The notes beneath the pieces are model-generated. The model did not search any database, was not told the DNA's origin, and was given only the letters and a program-made list of their open reading frames with translations. A DNA stretch of 64,000 nucleotides. Origin: Hyphomicrobium_B sp001006785. GTDB taxonomy: Bacteria; Pseudomonadota; Alphaproteobacteria; Rhizobiales; Hyphomicrobiaceae. Of this stretch, positions 17,814-26,090 are shown piece by piece. The DNA is taken from assembly GCF_001006785.1 (NCBI RefSeq), contig NZ_CDHO01000001.1, positions 575,382 through 639,381 of the forward strand. The letters are read 5' to 3'. A program made the translations under genes and the position numbers. Each line of letters opens with the position of its first letter. Position 1 is the first letter of the stretch.

Positions 17814-18992
17814 TCAGAGCCTCCAGCCGTAGAGCCAATCGAAGCCCGCCATGACGCGCGCGGGCGGCGCGAGGCGCATCGTCGTGTTGCGCGCCAGCGC
17901 GGTGGCGCCAGCCATGTGATAGATGCGGCCGTTTCTTTGTGATGCTTCCACGACGCGGCGCGCGCGCGGACGGCGGGCCTGCTCGTAATTCTGCAGCGAT
18001 GCTTCGACGTCGCTTCGCCGGTCTGTGAGAGCCGCGGCCAGCGTTATCGCGTCTTCGAGCGCCAGCACCGCGCCTTGCGCCAGGAACGGCAGTACGGGAT
18101 GCGCGGCATCTCCGAGTAGTGTCGCGCGGCCGGTTGACAAGCGTTCGAGTGGTGGCATCCGGTAGAGCGACCAGCATCGCCAATCGTTGGCTGTGGCGAT
18201 GAGGGCTTGCAGCGGCGGCGCGTAGTCGCGAACTTTCTCGTGCACCGTTGCGGCCGAAGCCGATGTATCCCATCCGCGCTCGCGCATCGTGTCGTCGGCG
18301 ATCACGACGAGGGCGATGTCGCGTCCGGCATTCACCGGATAGTGGACGACATGAGCGCCGGGCGCGAGCCAGATGTGCACGGCGTTCGGTGTGAATTCGG
18401 GCGCGAGATCGCCGGCCGGGATAACGCAGCGAAACGCGACTTTGCCAGCAGGCTGTGGAGAGGCTCCCGGTGCGATTTTATTGCGAAGGTTCGACCAAAG
18501 CCCATCGGCGCAGACGAGTGCCGAAGCTTTCAGCGTTTCTCCGCGCGTGCCGGTTGCCGTGATGCCGTCAGGCTCGGTGACGAACGAAGCGATTTCGATA
18601 CCGGTGCGAAGATCGATCAGCGGATTTGCTTCGGCGCGTGCGCGCAGCGCGACGTGCAGATCGCGCCGGTGCGCCGTCCAATAAGGAGCGCCGTGCCGCT
18701 CCGCGATCCAGGTTCCGAGCGGCAGACGAGTCAGTTCGCGGCCGGTCTTGCCGTCTCGAACGCTCAGGACATCTGGCGTCGCGGCGTGAGCTTGCAGAAA
18801 CTCCGCGACGCCGAGGCGTTGCAGAATGCGCGTGCCGTTGGGGCCGATTTGAATGCCCGCGCCTTCTTCGGGAAACGCTTCTCGGCGTTCATAGACTTCC
18901 GAAGCGATCCCGTGATTGGCGAGTGCGAGCGCGGTCGCCATGCCGCCGATGCCGCCGCCTGCGATTGCGACACGGAAATCATTCGCGCTCAT
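17814..18992 (-). CDS. FAD-dependent monooxygenase (salicylate hydroxylase-like, PHBH fold)
   Basis: A 392-residue protein. The N-terminal FAD-binding Rossmann motif GGGIGGMATALAL is present, then the DG motif region (LVCADGLWS), and near the end GDAAHPVLPFLAQGA, which binds the FAD ribityl chain. This order defines the p-hydroxybenzoate hydroxylase fold. Members hydroxylate aromatic acids with NAD(P)H and oxygen in the cytosol. The active-site part is closest in style to salicylate or 3-hydroxybenzoate hydroxylases, but no aromatic ring-cleavage genes are nearby, so the substrate is open. A Nudix gene follows directly. Confidence 0.85.
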   Translation of the reverse strand: MSANDFRVAIAGGGIGGMATALALANHGIASEVYERREAFPEEGAGIQIGPNGTRILQRLGVAEFLQAHAATPDVLSVRDGKTGRELTRLPLGTWIAERHGAPYWTAHRRDLHVALRARAEANPLIDLRTGIEIASFVTEPDGITATGTRGETLKASALVCADGLWSNLRNKIAPGASPQPAGKVAFRCVIPAGDLAPEFTPNAVHIWLAPGAHVVHYPVNAGRDIALVVIADDTMRERGWDTSASAATVHEKVRDYAPPLQALIATANDWRCWSLYRMPPLERLSTGRATLLGDAAHPVLPFLAQGAVLALEDAITLAAALTDRRSDVEASLQNYEQARRPRARRVVEASQRNGRIYHMAGATALARNTTMRLAPPARVMAGFDWLYGWRL

Positions 18993-19034
18993 CAGACGTA
19001 GTGCCGGATGTGCGGTGCGCGGTTCATTAGACGA

Positions 19035-19277
19035 TCAGGCGGCGTCGGAGACGAGGCTGTTCTTCGGATCGCTCTCGTCGGCCTTGAGGCGCGGATCGTA
19101 GATGTAGAGCGTCGAGCAGTACGGGCAGAGGATTTGGTTGTCCTGTCCCATGTCGAGGTAGATGTGCGGATGGTCGAACGGCGCGCGCGCGCCCATGCAG
19201 TTGAATTCCTTGACGCCGACGAAAATGCGCTCGGCGCCGACGTCGTTTGCGAAATGAGGGATCAGTGCTCCGGCCAT
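19035..19277 (-). CDS. Zinc-finger (zf-CHCC) domain protein
   Basis: An 80-residue protein starting at ATG 19277 after AAAGGG. It has the compact zf-CHCC layout: FNCMGARAPFDHPHIYLDMG with the first Cys and two His, then ILCPYCSTLYIYDP with the CxxC pair. The eukaryotic relative is the 13-kDa accessory subunit of complex I. Alphaproteobacteria keep a free homologue thought to serve respiratory complex I. The upstream gene is divergent. Confidence 0.85.
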   Translation of the reverse strand: MAGALIPHFANDVGAERIFVGVKEFNCMGARAPFDHPHIYLDMGQDNQILCPYCSTLYIYDPRLKADESDPKNSLVSDAA

Positions 19278-19383
19278 GCGACGCCCTTTAGCGAATTGGA
19301 GATTTGCGGCGGCACCATACCTTCTGGGCGCCGATGATGGTAGGGGAGATACCTCATCCTTAGAGAGAGTGGGCAGCGACGGC

Positions 19384-20196
19384 ATGAAGCAGTTCGACAG
19401 CGCGGGCGTGGAGATCGCCTACCTCGATACGGGTAGCGGTAGCGGTCCTGGCGACGGCACGGAAAAACCGCCGGTGCTGTTGATCCACGGTTTTGCGTCG
19501 AACGTCGAGACGAACTGGGGCGGGACGGGCTGGGTCGATTTTCTCCGTAAGGCCGGATACCGGGTCGTCGCGTTCGACAACCGCGGTCATGGGCACAGTC
19601 AGAAGCTTCATGAATTGACCGATTACGGTGCGCCGCTGATGGCCGAGGATGCCAAGCGGCTGCTCGACCATCTCGGCATCAAGCGCGCGCACGTCATCGG
19701 GTATTCCATGGGCGCGCGCATTGCCGCATTCCTGGCGCTGGCGCATCCCGAGCGCGTCGATCATGTCGTTTTCGGCGGGCTCGGCATCAACATGGTACGC
19801 GGCATGGCCGGAACGGGGCCGATCGCGCGGGCGCTCGAGGCGGAGAGCATCAACGATGTGACAAATCCCACCGCGCGGACGTTTCGCGCCTTCGCCGAGC
19901 AGACGAAAAGCGATCTCAAAGCGCTTGCGGCGTGCATTCGCTCGGCGCGGGCGCCGATCACGGCGGAGATGGCGGCATCCATTTCAGCGCCGGTTCTCGT
20001 GGCGGTCGGGGAAGCCGACGTCATCGGCGGATCGGCGTACGAACTCGCCAAGCTCATTCCCGGTGCGCGGGCGATCACGATGCCTGGGAAAGACCATAAC
20101 CGCGCCGTCGGCGACCGGATGTTCAAGGCTGAAGTTCTGGCGTTTTTCGAAGGCCGCAAATCTCTCGAAAGCGGCGCCGCGGCGGGCGAAAAATAA
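19384..20196 (+). CDS. Alpha/beta hydrolase
   Basis: A 270-residue protein starting at ATG 19384. The fold markers are in order: the oxyanion-hole strand VLLIHGFASNVETNW, FDNRGHGHSQK, the nucleophile elbow GYSMGA with serine, the acidic residue in VLVAVGEADVIGG, and the catalytic His in PGKDHNRAVGD. Members hydrolyse esters, lactones or peroxides. The specific substrate is not evident. It is divergent from the zinc-finger gene, with only 106 bases for both promoters. Confidence 0.87.
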   Translation: MKQFDSAGVEIAYLDTGSGSGPGDGTEKPPVLLIHGFASNVETNWGGTGWVDFLRKAGYRVVAFDNRGHGHSQKLHELTDYGAPLMAEDAKRLLDHLGIKRAHVIGYSMGARIAAFLALAHPERVDHVVFGGLGINMVRGMAGTGPIARALEAESINDVTNPTARTFRAFAEQTKSDLKALAACIRSARAPITAEMAASISAPVLVAVGEADVIGGSAYELAKLIPGARAITMPGKDHNRAVGDRMFKAEVLAFFEGRKSLESGAAAGEK

Positions 20197-20682
20197 TTGC
20201 CCCGACGGCCGTTGCCCGAGCCTGCGCCTGAGGGAAAGCGGTTAGGCCAGACATCGGGCGTCAGGGCACATGTCCGCGAGACGCGGGCTGTCTCGCGGTA
20301 TTTCCAGCCGTGCTCTCCGTCACACATCTTCGGATCGGTACGCGGTACAAATCCGATCGAAGACTATGAAATCAGCGCATTCCGAGCTGGTACGCAGGAC
20401 ATGTCCGGCCGGCAGCGCCTACGGGAGCAAATGCCCAATAGCGGGGCTCGATGACGGCGGGATTTCAGGCATGTGTCGGGATCGATTTGGCTGTGGATAA
20501 CTTGCGCAATTCGCAGCCGATGCCTTGACGGCCACAGCTTCGCTGCGAGGCGCTGATTTGCCTGTCTGCCTCCGCTTTGACTCCGCGACGGCCAAAATCA
20601 GCCTGAAAAATAGGGGATTTTATGCGTTGGGCGGGCGCTTCTTTACTCTCGATTAACCTTACCTCCGTTTACTTGGCGCGTC
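20197..20682. other. 486-base intergenic region
   Basis: No frame here has a recognisable product. The translations are Arg-rich shadows. Just before the next gene a GATTAACCTTACC stretch contains a TTAACC half-site of the CtrA type, but the second half is missing. The region probably holds the promoter of the extensin-like gene. Confidence 0.35.
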
Positions 20683-21369
20683 ATGGTCTTGCGTCGTATC
20701 TGCGTCTTTGCTCCGCTGATCGTCCTGTTGTTGTCCGGACCCGCGCTCTTGTCGGGCTGCGGCACATCGGGGACGAATTTCGTCGTCAAAGACGATCCAT
20801 GGCGCTCGCCCGAAGAACGCGCTTGCCTTGCGTCCGGCGTCGTCCGCCAGTCGGCGTTCGTGCGCGCCCGTTCGGCGCTTGGCGGTCCGAGCGTCTGCGG
20901 CGCGGAAACTCCCTTCGAAATGCTGGCGGCCGATAGCGGCCGGGTGATGCTCGAGCCTTCGGCATCACTGCGCTGTCCGATGATCCCGCAGATCGACAGC
21001 TGGGTGAAGAACGTCGTCGAACCGGCGGCGCGCTATTATTTTCGCCAGGAGCTCGCGGGGCTGAAAATTCTCGCGTCGTATTCCTGCAGGCCGATGAACA
21101 GTGTCGATGGCGCGCAGATTTCGGAGCACGCTTACGCCAACGCTCTCGATGTTGGCGGGTTCAAACTGGCGAACGGCGATACGATCAGCGTGCTTCGCGA
21201 CTGGAACGGCTCGGAGCGCGAGCAGGCGTTTCTGCGGCGTGTGCACCAGGGGTCGTGCGAGTATTTCACGACGGTGCTCAGTCCGAACTACAACCGGCTG
21301 CACGCCGACCATTTCCATCTCGATCTCGCTCGCCACGGACGTGACGGCCTGATGCGCATCTGCAAGTGA
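20683..21369 (+). CDS. Extensin-like domain lipoprotein
   Basis: A 228-residue protein with a lipoprotein signal (LLSGC lipobox near residue 25), so it is probably membrane-anchored in the envelope. The rest is the bacterial extensin-like C-terminal domain: CGAETPFEML, a paired-Cys core (LRCPMIPQ ... SYSCRPMN), then ISEHAYANALDVGGF and HADHFHLDLARHG. The conserved His and Asp residues resemble the metal site of LAS-type (D-Ala-D-Ala) peptidases, so a peptidoglycan hydrolase role is possible but inferred. The ATG start lacks a strong ribosome binding site. Confidence 0.85.
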   Translation: MVLRRICVFAPLIVLLLSGPALLSGCGTSGTNFVVKDDPWRSPEERACLASGVVRQSAFVRARSALGGPSVCGAETPFEMLAADSGRVMLEPSASLRCPMIPQIDSWVKNVVEPAARYYFRQELAGLKILASYSCRPMNSVDGAQISEHAYANALDVGGFKLANGDTISVLRDWNGSEREQAFLRRVHQGSCEYFTTVLSPNYNRLHADHFHLDLARHGRDGLMRICK

Positions 21370-21444
21370 CGCCCGAGTAAGCGCCGGTGCGTGTGCGAGG
21401 CGGCGCAAACCCGCTGGAGCTTTCCGATTTTGGTGGAGCCGCAG

Positions 21445-21517
21445 AAAGGCTCCAGCCTTTTGTCGATCGTGCTTCTTACCGGAAAACCGGTTCCCACTTT
21501 TCCGGAAGCGCTCTAGA
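21445..21517. repeat. Dispersed palindromic repeat, copy 2
   Basis: The block TCGTGCTTCTTACCGGAAAA, then CCGGTTCCCACTTTTCCGG and AGCGCTCTAGA matches copy 1 at 12860-12893 through GGAAAACCGG. It contains the self-complementary GGAAAACCGGTT...TTTTCC core, so it can fold. It sits between the extensin-like and TetR genes and ends just before the TetR start codon. Confidence 0.65.
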
Positions 21518-21525
21518 AGCGCCAT

Positions 21526-22167
21526 ATGACCTGGGATCAAGATCCGCCGCCCGGAGCGCGACGCGGCTATCATCATGGCAACCTGCGCGAAGCCTTGATG
21601 AAGGCGGCGCTGGAGCTGATTGCCGCGAAGGGCCCGGCAGGATTCACGTTTGCGGAGGCTGCGCGCGCAGCGGGCGTCAGTCCGGCGGCGCCCTACCGGC
21701 ATTATCGCGATCGCGATTCCCTGATGGCGGACGTGGCGCGCCGCGCGTTTGAGCTTTTCGCAGCGAAACTCTCGCAGGCCTGGGCGAAGGGGACGCCTGA
21801 TCCGTTCAAGGCGTTCGAGCGAGTGGGGCACGCTTACATCGCGTTCGCGCGGGCGGAGCCGGCGCAGTACTCGGCGATGTTTGAATCGGGACTGTCGTTC
21901 CAGGCGTTTCCGGATCTGCACGTCGCGGGCGACCGGGCGTTCAACGTGCTGCGCGATGCGTGCGCGGCGCTGATCGCGACGATGCCCGAGGGCAAGCGTC
22001 CGCCGGTCATGATGATGGCGCTGCACATCTGGGCCGAGGCGCACGGCATCGCGTCACTCTTCGCGCGCGGCGACGAGGCGCGGCGCCCGATCCCGATGAG
22101 CCCCGAAGACCTGCTCGACGCGGCGGTGCTGATTTATCTGGATGGGTTGGGGGTGAGGAAGGGTTGA
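21526..22167 (+). CDS. TetR/AcrR family transcriptional regulator
   Basis: A 213-residue protein. Residues 15-65 form the TetR helix-turn-helix (LREALMKAALELIAAKGPAG, FTFAEAARAAGVSPAAPYRHY with recognition helix). The C-terminal part (about 90-213) has the WHG-type ligand-binding domain pattern (AFARAEPAQYSAMFESG, ALHIWAEAHGIASLFARG). It likely represses a nearby or its own promoter and responds to a small ligand. No divergent target gene is adjacent, so the regulon is unknown. A dispersed repeat lies directly upstream. Confidence 0.88.
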   Translation: MTWDQDPPPGARRGYHHGNLREALMKAALELIAAKGPAGFTFAEAARAAGVSPAAPYRHYRDRDSLMADVARRAFELFAAKLSQAWAKGTPDPFKAFERVGHAYIAFARAEPAQYSAMFESGLSFQAFPDLHVAGDRAFNVLRDACAALIATMPEGKRPPVMMMALHIWAEAHGIASLFARGDEARRPIPMSPEDLLDAAVLIYLDGLGVRKG

Positions 22168-22283
22168 GGTGTTAGTAAAACGTCGGCATTTCGCAGCAAG
22201 TGCGTCAATCTCTTTTATAGGTTGTAATTATTCGACGACGTCAGATATGCTCAAGAAAAAAATAAGTTGCCCTGGGGGGATAC

Positions 22284-23207
22284 GTGGAACTCTTATTTCC
22301 GCATCGCGTCGAATATGAAGTGCCAGACACAGTTGCAATTGAAGATGTAATCGGCACCCTCCAGGCCAATCAAAGACTGGTATATGAGCTCGGAGAATTC
22401 CTGAATACCCTGTTCGATGGCCTGACGGTCGAACACGCTTCTATTCGCGTTCAAACCATATCAACTGGCAGCCTCAAAGAATATTTTTTTCTTGCCCTAG
22501 TAGTGGCATTCCAAGACGACTTGAAGCGCGAGGTGCCCGCCGCACTTCATGATTGGTTCGGCGTTTTGCCCCCGGAACACTATAACACTCTGATCACTAT
22601 ATGCGTAATGATGTTACTTTTTTACGGAGGAGATTATTTATATAAGAGGGTAATAGATAATGCAGGCTCAAAAATTCTACGCGAGCAATTGGATTTTGTA
22701 ATTGCCGAGTTGGCGATTCACTCTCAACGAAGTGAAGCACATATTCGCAAGAATCTCGAGCATCAGTTCGCTAAACCGAGAAAGCGCAAAGAACTTGCAA
22801 AAGCTGCGGTCAAATTCTTTAGGCCGAGCAGAGTTCAACAAAACGGCCCAATTTTAATTGGTGACCGGCAAATAGACCCACCAACGATTGCGCAAATTCC
22901 TTATCAGATTGATATCGATAAGCTTCAAGAAGGTGATAGGTACAGCGACTTAAACGGTGTTCGCATTGAATTTCACGCTAAAGACCGAGATAAAGGAGAT
23001 GCTGGCTGGGCCTGCATAGTTCCTACTGTTTCCGATCTGCGTATTAAAATGCAACTCTATCCGGATATTCCACCCGGGGATCTGTGGGAGTGCAATACAG
23101 CTTGGGCCGATATCAAAGTAGTCTATCGGACCGACAAGAATGGCATTGAGCGTCCAATTCTAATTTACCTGATCCGGCTATTGGAAGGGCCAAATCCGAA
23201 ACCCTAG
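22284..23207 (+). CDS. Hypothetical protein of A/T-rich composition with one membrane segment
   Basis: A 307-residue protein beginning with GTG at 22284, preceded by GGGGGGA. Base composition is visibly A/T-richer than both neighbours, and codon choice is different (many AAA, ATT, GAA). Residues about 60-100 are helical. One hydrophobic segment, TLITICVMMLLFYGG, lies near 100-115. A basic helical stretch follows (HIRKNLEHQFAKPRKRKELAKAA). The C-terminal third is beta-rich and soluble (NGVRIEFHAKDRDKGDAGWACIVP). No family was recognised. The composition and isolation suggest horizontal transfer. Defence genes often look like this, but no defence signature is seen. Confidence 0.75.
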   Translation: MELLFPHRVEYEVPDTVAIEDVIGTLQANQRLVYELGEFLNTLFDGLTVEHASIRVQTISTGSLKEYFFLALVVAFQDDLKREVPAALHDWFGVLPPEHYNTLITICVMMLLFYGGDYLYKRVIDNAGSKILREQLDFVIAELAIHSQRSEAHIRKNLEHQFAKPRKRKELAKAAVKFFRPSRVQQNGPILIGDRQIDPPTIAQIPYQIDIDKLQEGDRYSDLNGVRIEFHAKDRDKGDAGWACIVPTVSDLRIKMQLYPDIPPGDLWECNTAWADIKVVYRTDKNGIERPILIYLIRLLEGPNPKP

Positions 23208-23372
23208 GTTTTCCGCGGCGCCGAGGTTCGCCATGGAGAATGGAAAGCGCATTGTCGAATGATCTGAATGGTTACCCGCTAGCGATCAAAAGCGGGGGAC
23301 GCCTGTATTGTGATGTGAAAAATTTCCCCGCCCCCTCCCTTGAAACCGCCCCTTGCTCTCCCACCTATGTGA

Positions 23373-23391
23373 ATGTAAAATACATTTACAT
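23373..23391. promoter_or_regulatory. A/T-rich dyad (ATGTAAA-N5-TTTACAT), candidate operator
   Basis: A perfect seven-base inverted repeat with spacer ATACA ends 23 bases before the ATG of the DUF2852 gene. Its place over the expected promoter suggests a repressor operator. The half-site does not match a regulator I can name with confidence. Confidence 0.45.
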
Positions 23392-23414
23392 CCCTAAACG
23401 AGGAGAGGGTGGCG

Positions 23415-23840
23415 ATGGCGCAAGTGGTTCAGACTCTTGACGATTTCGGCAGGCCGGCGTGGCTTGTCGCGATGGTCCTGGGGTTCGTTCTTTTCTGGCC
23501 GATTGGGCTCACCATCTTGGCCTATATGCTTTGGAGTGGACGCATGAACTGTGGATGGCACGGCGGACGCGGACGATGGGACAACCGGTTCGTGGAACGG
23601 TTCGGCCGGGCGAAAGACCGCGTCGAAGGCGAGATGCGGAACTTCGCACGCGGCGCGTATTCAAGCGGCAATAAAGCGTTCGACGACTACCGCGAGTCGA
23701 CGCTGAAGCGTCTCGAGGAAGAAGAGCGCGAGTTCCGCTCGTTCCTGGAGCGCCTGCGTCAGGCCAAGGACAAGTCGGAATTCGATCAGTTCATGAGCGA
23801 GCGTCGCGATCGCCCCGCCGCAACCGAAGGCAGTGTTTGA
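23415..23840 (+). CDS. DUF2852 domain protein
   Basis: A 141-residue protein. ATG at 23415 follows AGGAGAGGG. One or two hydrophobic segments at residues 15-40 (LVAMVLGFVLFWPIGLTILAYMLW) anchor it in the inner membrane, and a charged helical cytoplasmic part follows. The family signature lies at about 90-130: FDDYRESTLKRLEEEEREFR followed by SFLERLRQAKDKSEFDQFM. DUF2852 proteins are found across alphaproteobacteria and have no known function. The next gene encodes a protein with the same C-terminal domain. Confidence 0.85.
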   Translation: MAQVVQTLDDFGRPAWLVAMVLGFVLFWPIGLTILAYMLWSGRMNCGWHGGRGRWDNRFVERFGRAKDRVEGEMRNFARGAYSSGNKAFDDYRESTLKRLEEEEREFRSFLERLRQAKDKSEFDQFMSERRDRPAATEGSV

Positions 23841-23916
23841 TCGTATACGATGTGTGAGGCGGCCTCTCGGTCGCCTCATTCGTTCGCCTCAATCGTTGGC
23901 GTGTGGGAGACGTTCG

Positions 23917-24318
23917 ATGCCGCTGTTTTTCTTCCCATTGCTGTTCGTCGTGCCGTTTGTCGTGTTGGCGATGATCCTGTTTTTCGTCGGCTCGATCGTG
24001 ATGAGGCTGATGTTCTTCGTCGCGATCGCGGCGTTCGCGGGGCTCATACTGTTCGGTACGGGGCTCTTTGGCGTGTTGGTTCGGGCGCTGGGTTCCGGCG
24101 TGCGGCGTGCCTATTGGTCTTATCAGAACCGGCGGTTTGACAGTCCGGCCCCCCCGCGCGATCTCGACAACGCGGCGTTCGAAGATTATCGGCGCGCGAC
24201 GATGACCAAGCTCGACTCAGAAGCGCAGGAATTCCGGGCGTTTCTCGCGAAGCTTCGGCAGGCGGCGGATGCGGCCGATTTCAAGGCGTTCCTGAATTCG
24301 CGGCGCGCTGGGTCCTAA
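23917..24318 (+). CDS. DUF2852-like membrane protein (paralogue of the upstream gene)
   Basis: A 133-residue protein starting at ATG 23917 after GGGAG. The N-terminal 60 residues are two membrane segments rich in Phe, Val and Leu. The C-terminal 45 residues repeat the pattern of the preceding protein: FEDYRRATMTKLDSEAQEFR then AFLAKLRQAADAADFKAFL and RR. The two genes therefore share a C-terminal domain but have different membrane parts, which points to duplication or domain shuffling. They are about 75 bases apart and probably cotranscribed. Confidence 0.8.
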   Translation: MPLFFFPLLFVVPFVVLAMILFFVGSIVMRLMFFVAIAAFAGLILFGTGLFGVLVRALGSGVRRAYWSYQNRRFDSPAPPRDLDNAAFEDYRRATMTKLDSEAQEFRAFLAKLRQAADAADFKAFLNSRRAGS

Positions 24319-24498
24319 AGCCTGCGAGCCGGCGAACCTACGGCCGGAGGCTTTCCGCCCCGGCTCTGCGGCATACCAGATATTTCCGGCTTTCCGCTTT
24401 TGTTGCAGTAAATTTAGGGGAAGTCTTTTTCGACGTCCCTTATGCTTCCGTTCGGCGGCTGAGGAAGCCGTTCAGGGCTGACGACGGGTGGCCGGACG

Positions 24499-25230
24499 AT
24501 GGCGTGGCAATTTCTGAAAAATGCGGTGGCTGCCACTTATGGCGGTGGGCTGCGCTCGGCGCTCGAAGCGTTCAAGGGATCGCTCGGCATCGATGGCGCA
24601 CGTTCGCCGGCGCAATCGCGCGTCGCGTTTACGATTGCCGTTGTCGCCCTTGCCGCGAAGATGAGCAAAGCCGACGGCGTCTCGCTGCCGGTTGAAGCGC
24701 AAGCTTTCGAACGGCAGTTTTCCGTGCCCGATACCGAGCGTGCGCACGTCCGCCGCCTGTACCAGCTCGCAAGCCAGGACGTCGCCGGTTACGAGGCGTA
24801 TGCGGCACAGGTCGCGCGTCTGCTCGAGGATCAGCAGGACCTCAAGATTTCGGTGCTCGAGTGTCTGTTCCATGTCGCGAGCGCCGACGGGGTGCTGCAT
24901 CCCGATGAAGACCGCTATCTCGCGCACGTTTCGGAAATTCTTGGACTGTCGCAGCGCGAGTATCGCTGCGTTCGTCGCGGGTTCGTCGTCGATGCGGACA
25001 GTCCCTACGAGGTCTTGAGCGTTTCGCCCGCGGCGTCCGACAAAGACATCAAGGCGCGGTACCGCGATCTCGTGAAGAGCCATCATCCGGATGCGCTGGT
25101 CGCGAAAGGCGTTCCGCCGGAATTTCTCGCCGGCGCCGAGCGCAGGCTTGCAGCGATCACGGCCGCTTATGAAGAAATTCTCTCCGAACGCGGATTGCGC
25201 GCCGAACGCGCGCTGGAATCCAGTCCGTGA
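24499..25230 (+). CDS. TerB-like / DnaJ domain protein (DjlA type)
   Basis: A 243-residue protein. Residues 40-150 form a TerB-like helical domain (AFTIAVVALAAKMSKADGVSL and CLFHVASADGVLHPDEDRYL, with the acidic TerB motifs). Residues 168-235 are a J domain: SPYEVLSVSPAASDKDIKARYRDL with KSHHPDALV, which carries the HPD triad that stimulates DnaK ATPase. E. coli DjlA has the same domain order, but its N-terminal membrane anchor is absent here. It likely acts as a co-chaperone in the cytosol. Its stop overlaps the GTG start of the amidase gene, so the two are translationally coupled. Confidence 0.88.
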   Translation: MAWQFLKNAVAATYGGGLRSALEAFKGSLGIDGARSPAQSRVAFTIAVVALAAKMSKADGVSLPVEAQAFERQFSVPDTERAHVRRLYQLASQDVAGYEAYAAQVARLLEDQQDLKISVLECLFHVASADGVLHPDEDRYLAHVSEILGLSQREYRCVRRGFVVDADSPYEVLSVSPAASDKDIKARYRDLVKSHHPDALVAKGVPPEFLAGAERRLAAITAAYEEILSERGLRAERALESSP

Positions 25231-25997
25231 CGTTCGCAGCCGATAGTCCTCTCGTCGGTTCGGTGCGCGTTGCGGAAAACCACGAGCCGCGACGCGGTGG
25301 CGTCCGGCCGTCGCTGCTCATTCTGCATTACACCGGAATGTCGTCGGCGGCGAAGGCCATCGACTGGCTGGCGCGCGCGGAGAGCAACGTCTCGTGTCAC
25401 TATGTCATCGATGAAGATGGACGCATCACGCAGCTCGTGCCGGAAAGCTTGCGCGCCTGGCACGCCGGGGCTTCGTTCTGGCGCGGCGAGACCGACATCA
25501 ACTCGCATTCGATCGGCATCGAGATTCAAAATCCTGGACACCAGCATGGGTATCCGGATTTTCCAGCGGCTCAGATGCAAGCGGTGATCGCGCTGGGTAA
25601 GGACATTGCGCAGCGGCATCGGATGGCGACGGACGCGGTTCTCGCGCATTCGGATGTCGCGCCGGGGCGTAAGATCGATCCGGGTGAGAAGTTCAATTGG
25701 GCGCTTCTGGCGCGTCAGGGCCTCGGCCTTTGGGTGCGGCCCTCGTCGGTGCATGCCGACGATCCTGGGCTCGACATCGGCGCGTCGGGGAGCCGGGTTG
25801 CCGCCGCGCAGGAACTGCTCGCGCTTTATGGATATCGTGTCGAGCAGACCGGAATTCTCGACGACCGCACGAGCCATGTTCTCAAGGCATTCCAGTCGCA
25901 TTTTCGGCCCCGCCGCGTCGACGGCAGACTAGACCGATCGACCGAGTTGACGCTGGAGAGGCTGATTGGCGTATCTGACCGACACGTCGCCGCTTGA
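25227..25997 (+). CDS. N-acetylmuramoyl-L-alanine amidase (Amidase_2 plus peptidoglycan-binding domain)
   Basis: A 256-residue protein. The start is GTG at 25227, overlapping the previous stop as GTGA. The Amidase_2 zinc site is visible: His in LILHYTGM, His in LRAWHAGASFW, GIEIQN with the catalytic Glu, and the terminal HSDVAPGRKIDPG. Residues 180-245 are a peptidoglycan-binding (PGB_1) domain (GSRVAAAQELLALYGYRVEQTGILDDRT). It resembles AmiD-type enzymes that cleave anhydro-muropeptides. No signal peptide is seen, which argues for a cytosolic AmpD-like recycling role, though an unusual export route is possible. Confidence 0.88.
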   Translation: MTFAADSPLVGSVRVAENHEPRRGGVRPSLLILHYTGMSSAAKAIDWLARAESNVSCHYVIDEDGRITQLVPESLRAWHAGASFWRGETDINSHSIGIEIQNPGHQHGYPDFPAAQMQAVIALGKDIAQRHRMATDAVLAHSDVAPGRKIDPGEKFNWALLARQGLGLWVRPSSVHADDPGLDIGASGSRVAAAQELLALYGYRVEQTGILDDRTSHVLKAFQSHFRPRRVDGRLDRSTELTLERLIGVSDRHVAA

Positions 25998-26090
25998 CGC
26001 GGCCGTCGCGTTGACGTTGATGCTGCGTCCGAATTCCTCCGCATAGCCAATTCGTCTCATGCCGTTTTCCGGTGAACGCCAGGATCGACC

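Noticed and set aside
17812..18273. Longer Nudix frame overlapping the monooxygenase gene
   Set aside because: The extension is Arg-rich shadow of the monooxygenase. The ATG at 17811 has a good ribosome binding site and gives the normal family length.
20197..20500. Short plus-strand frames after the alpha/beta hydrolase
   Set aside because: No ribosome binding site, domain or signal peptide, and the translations are of low complexity.
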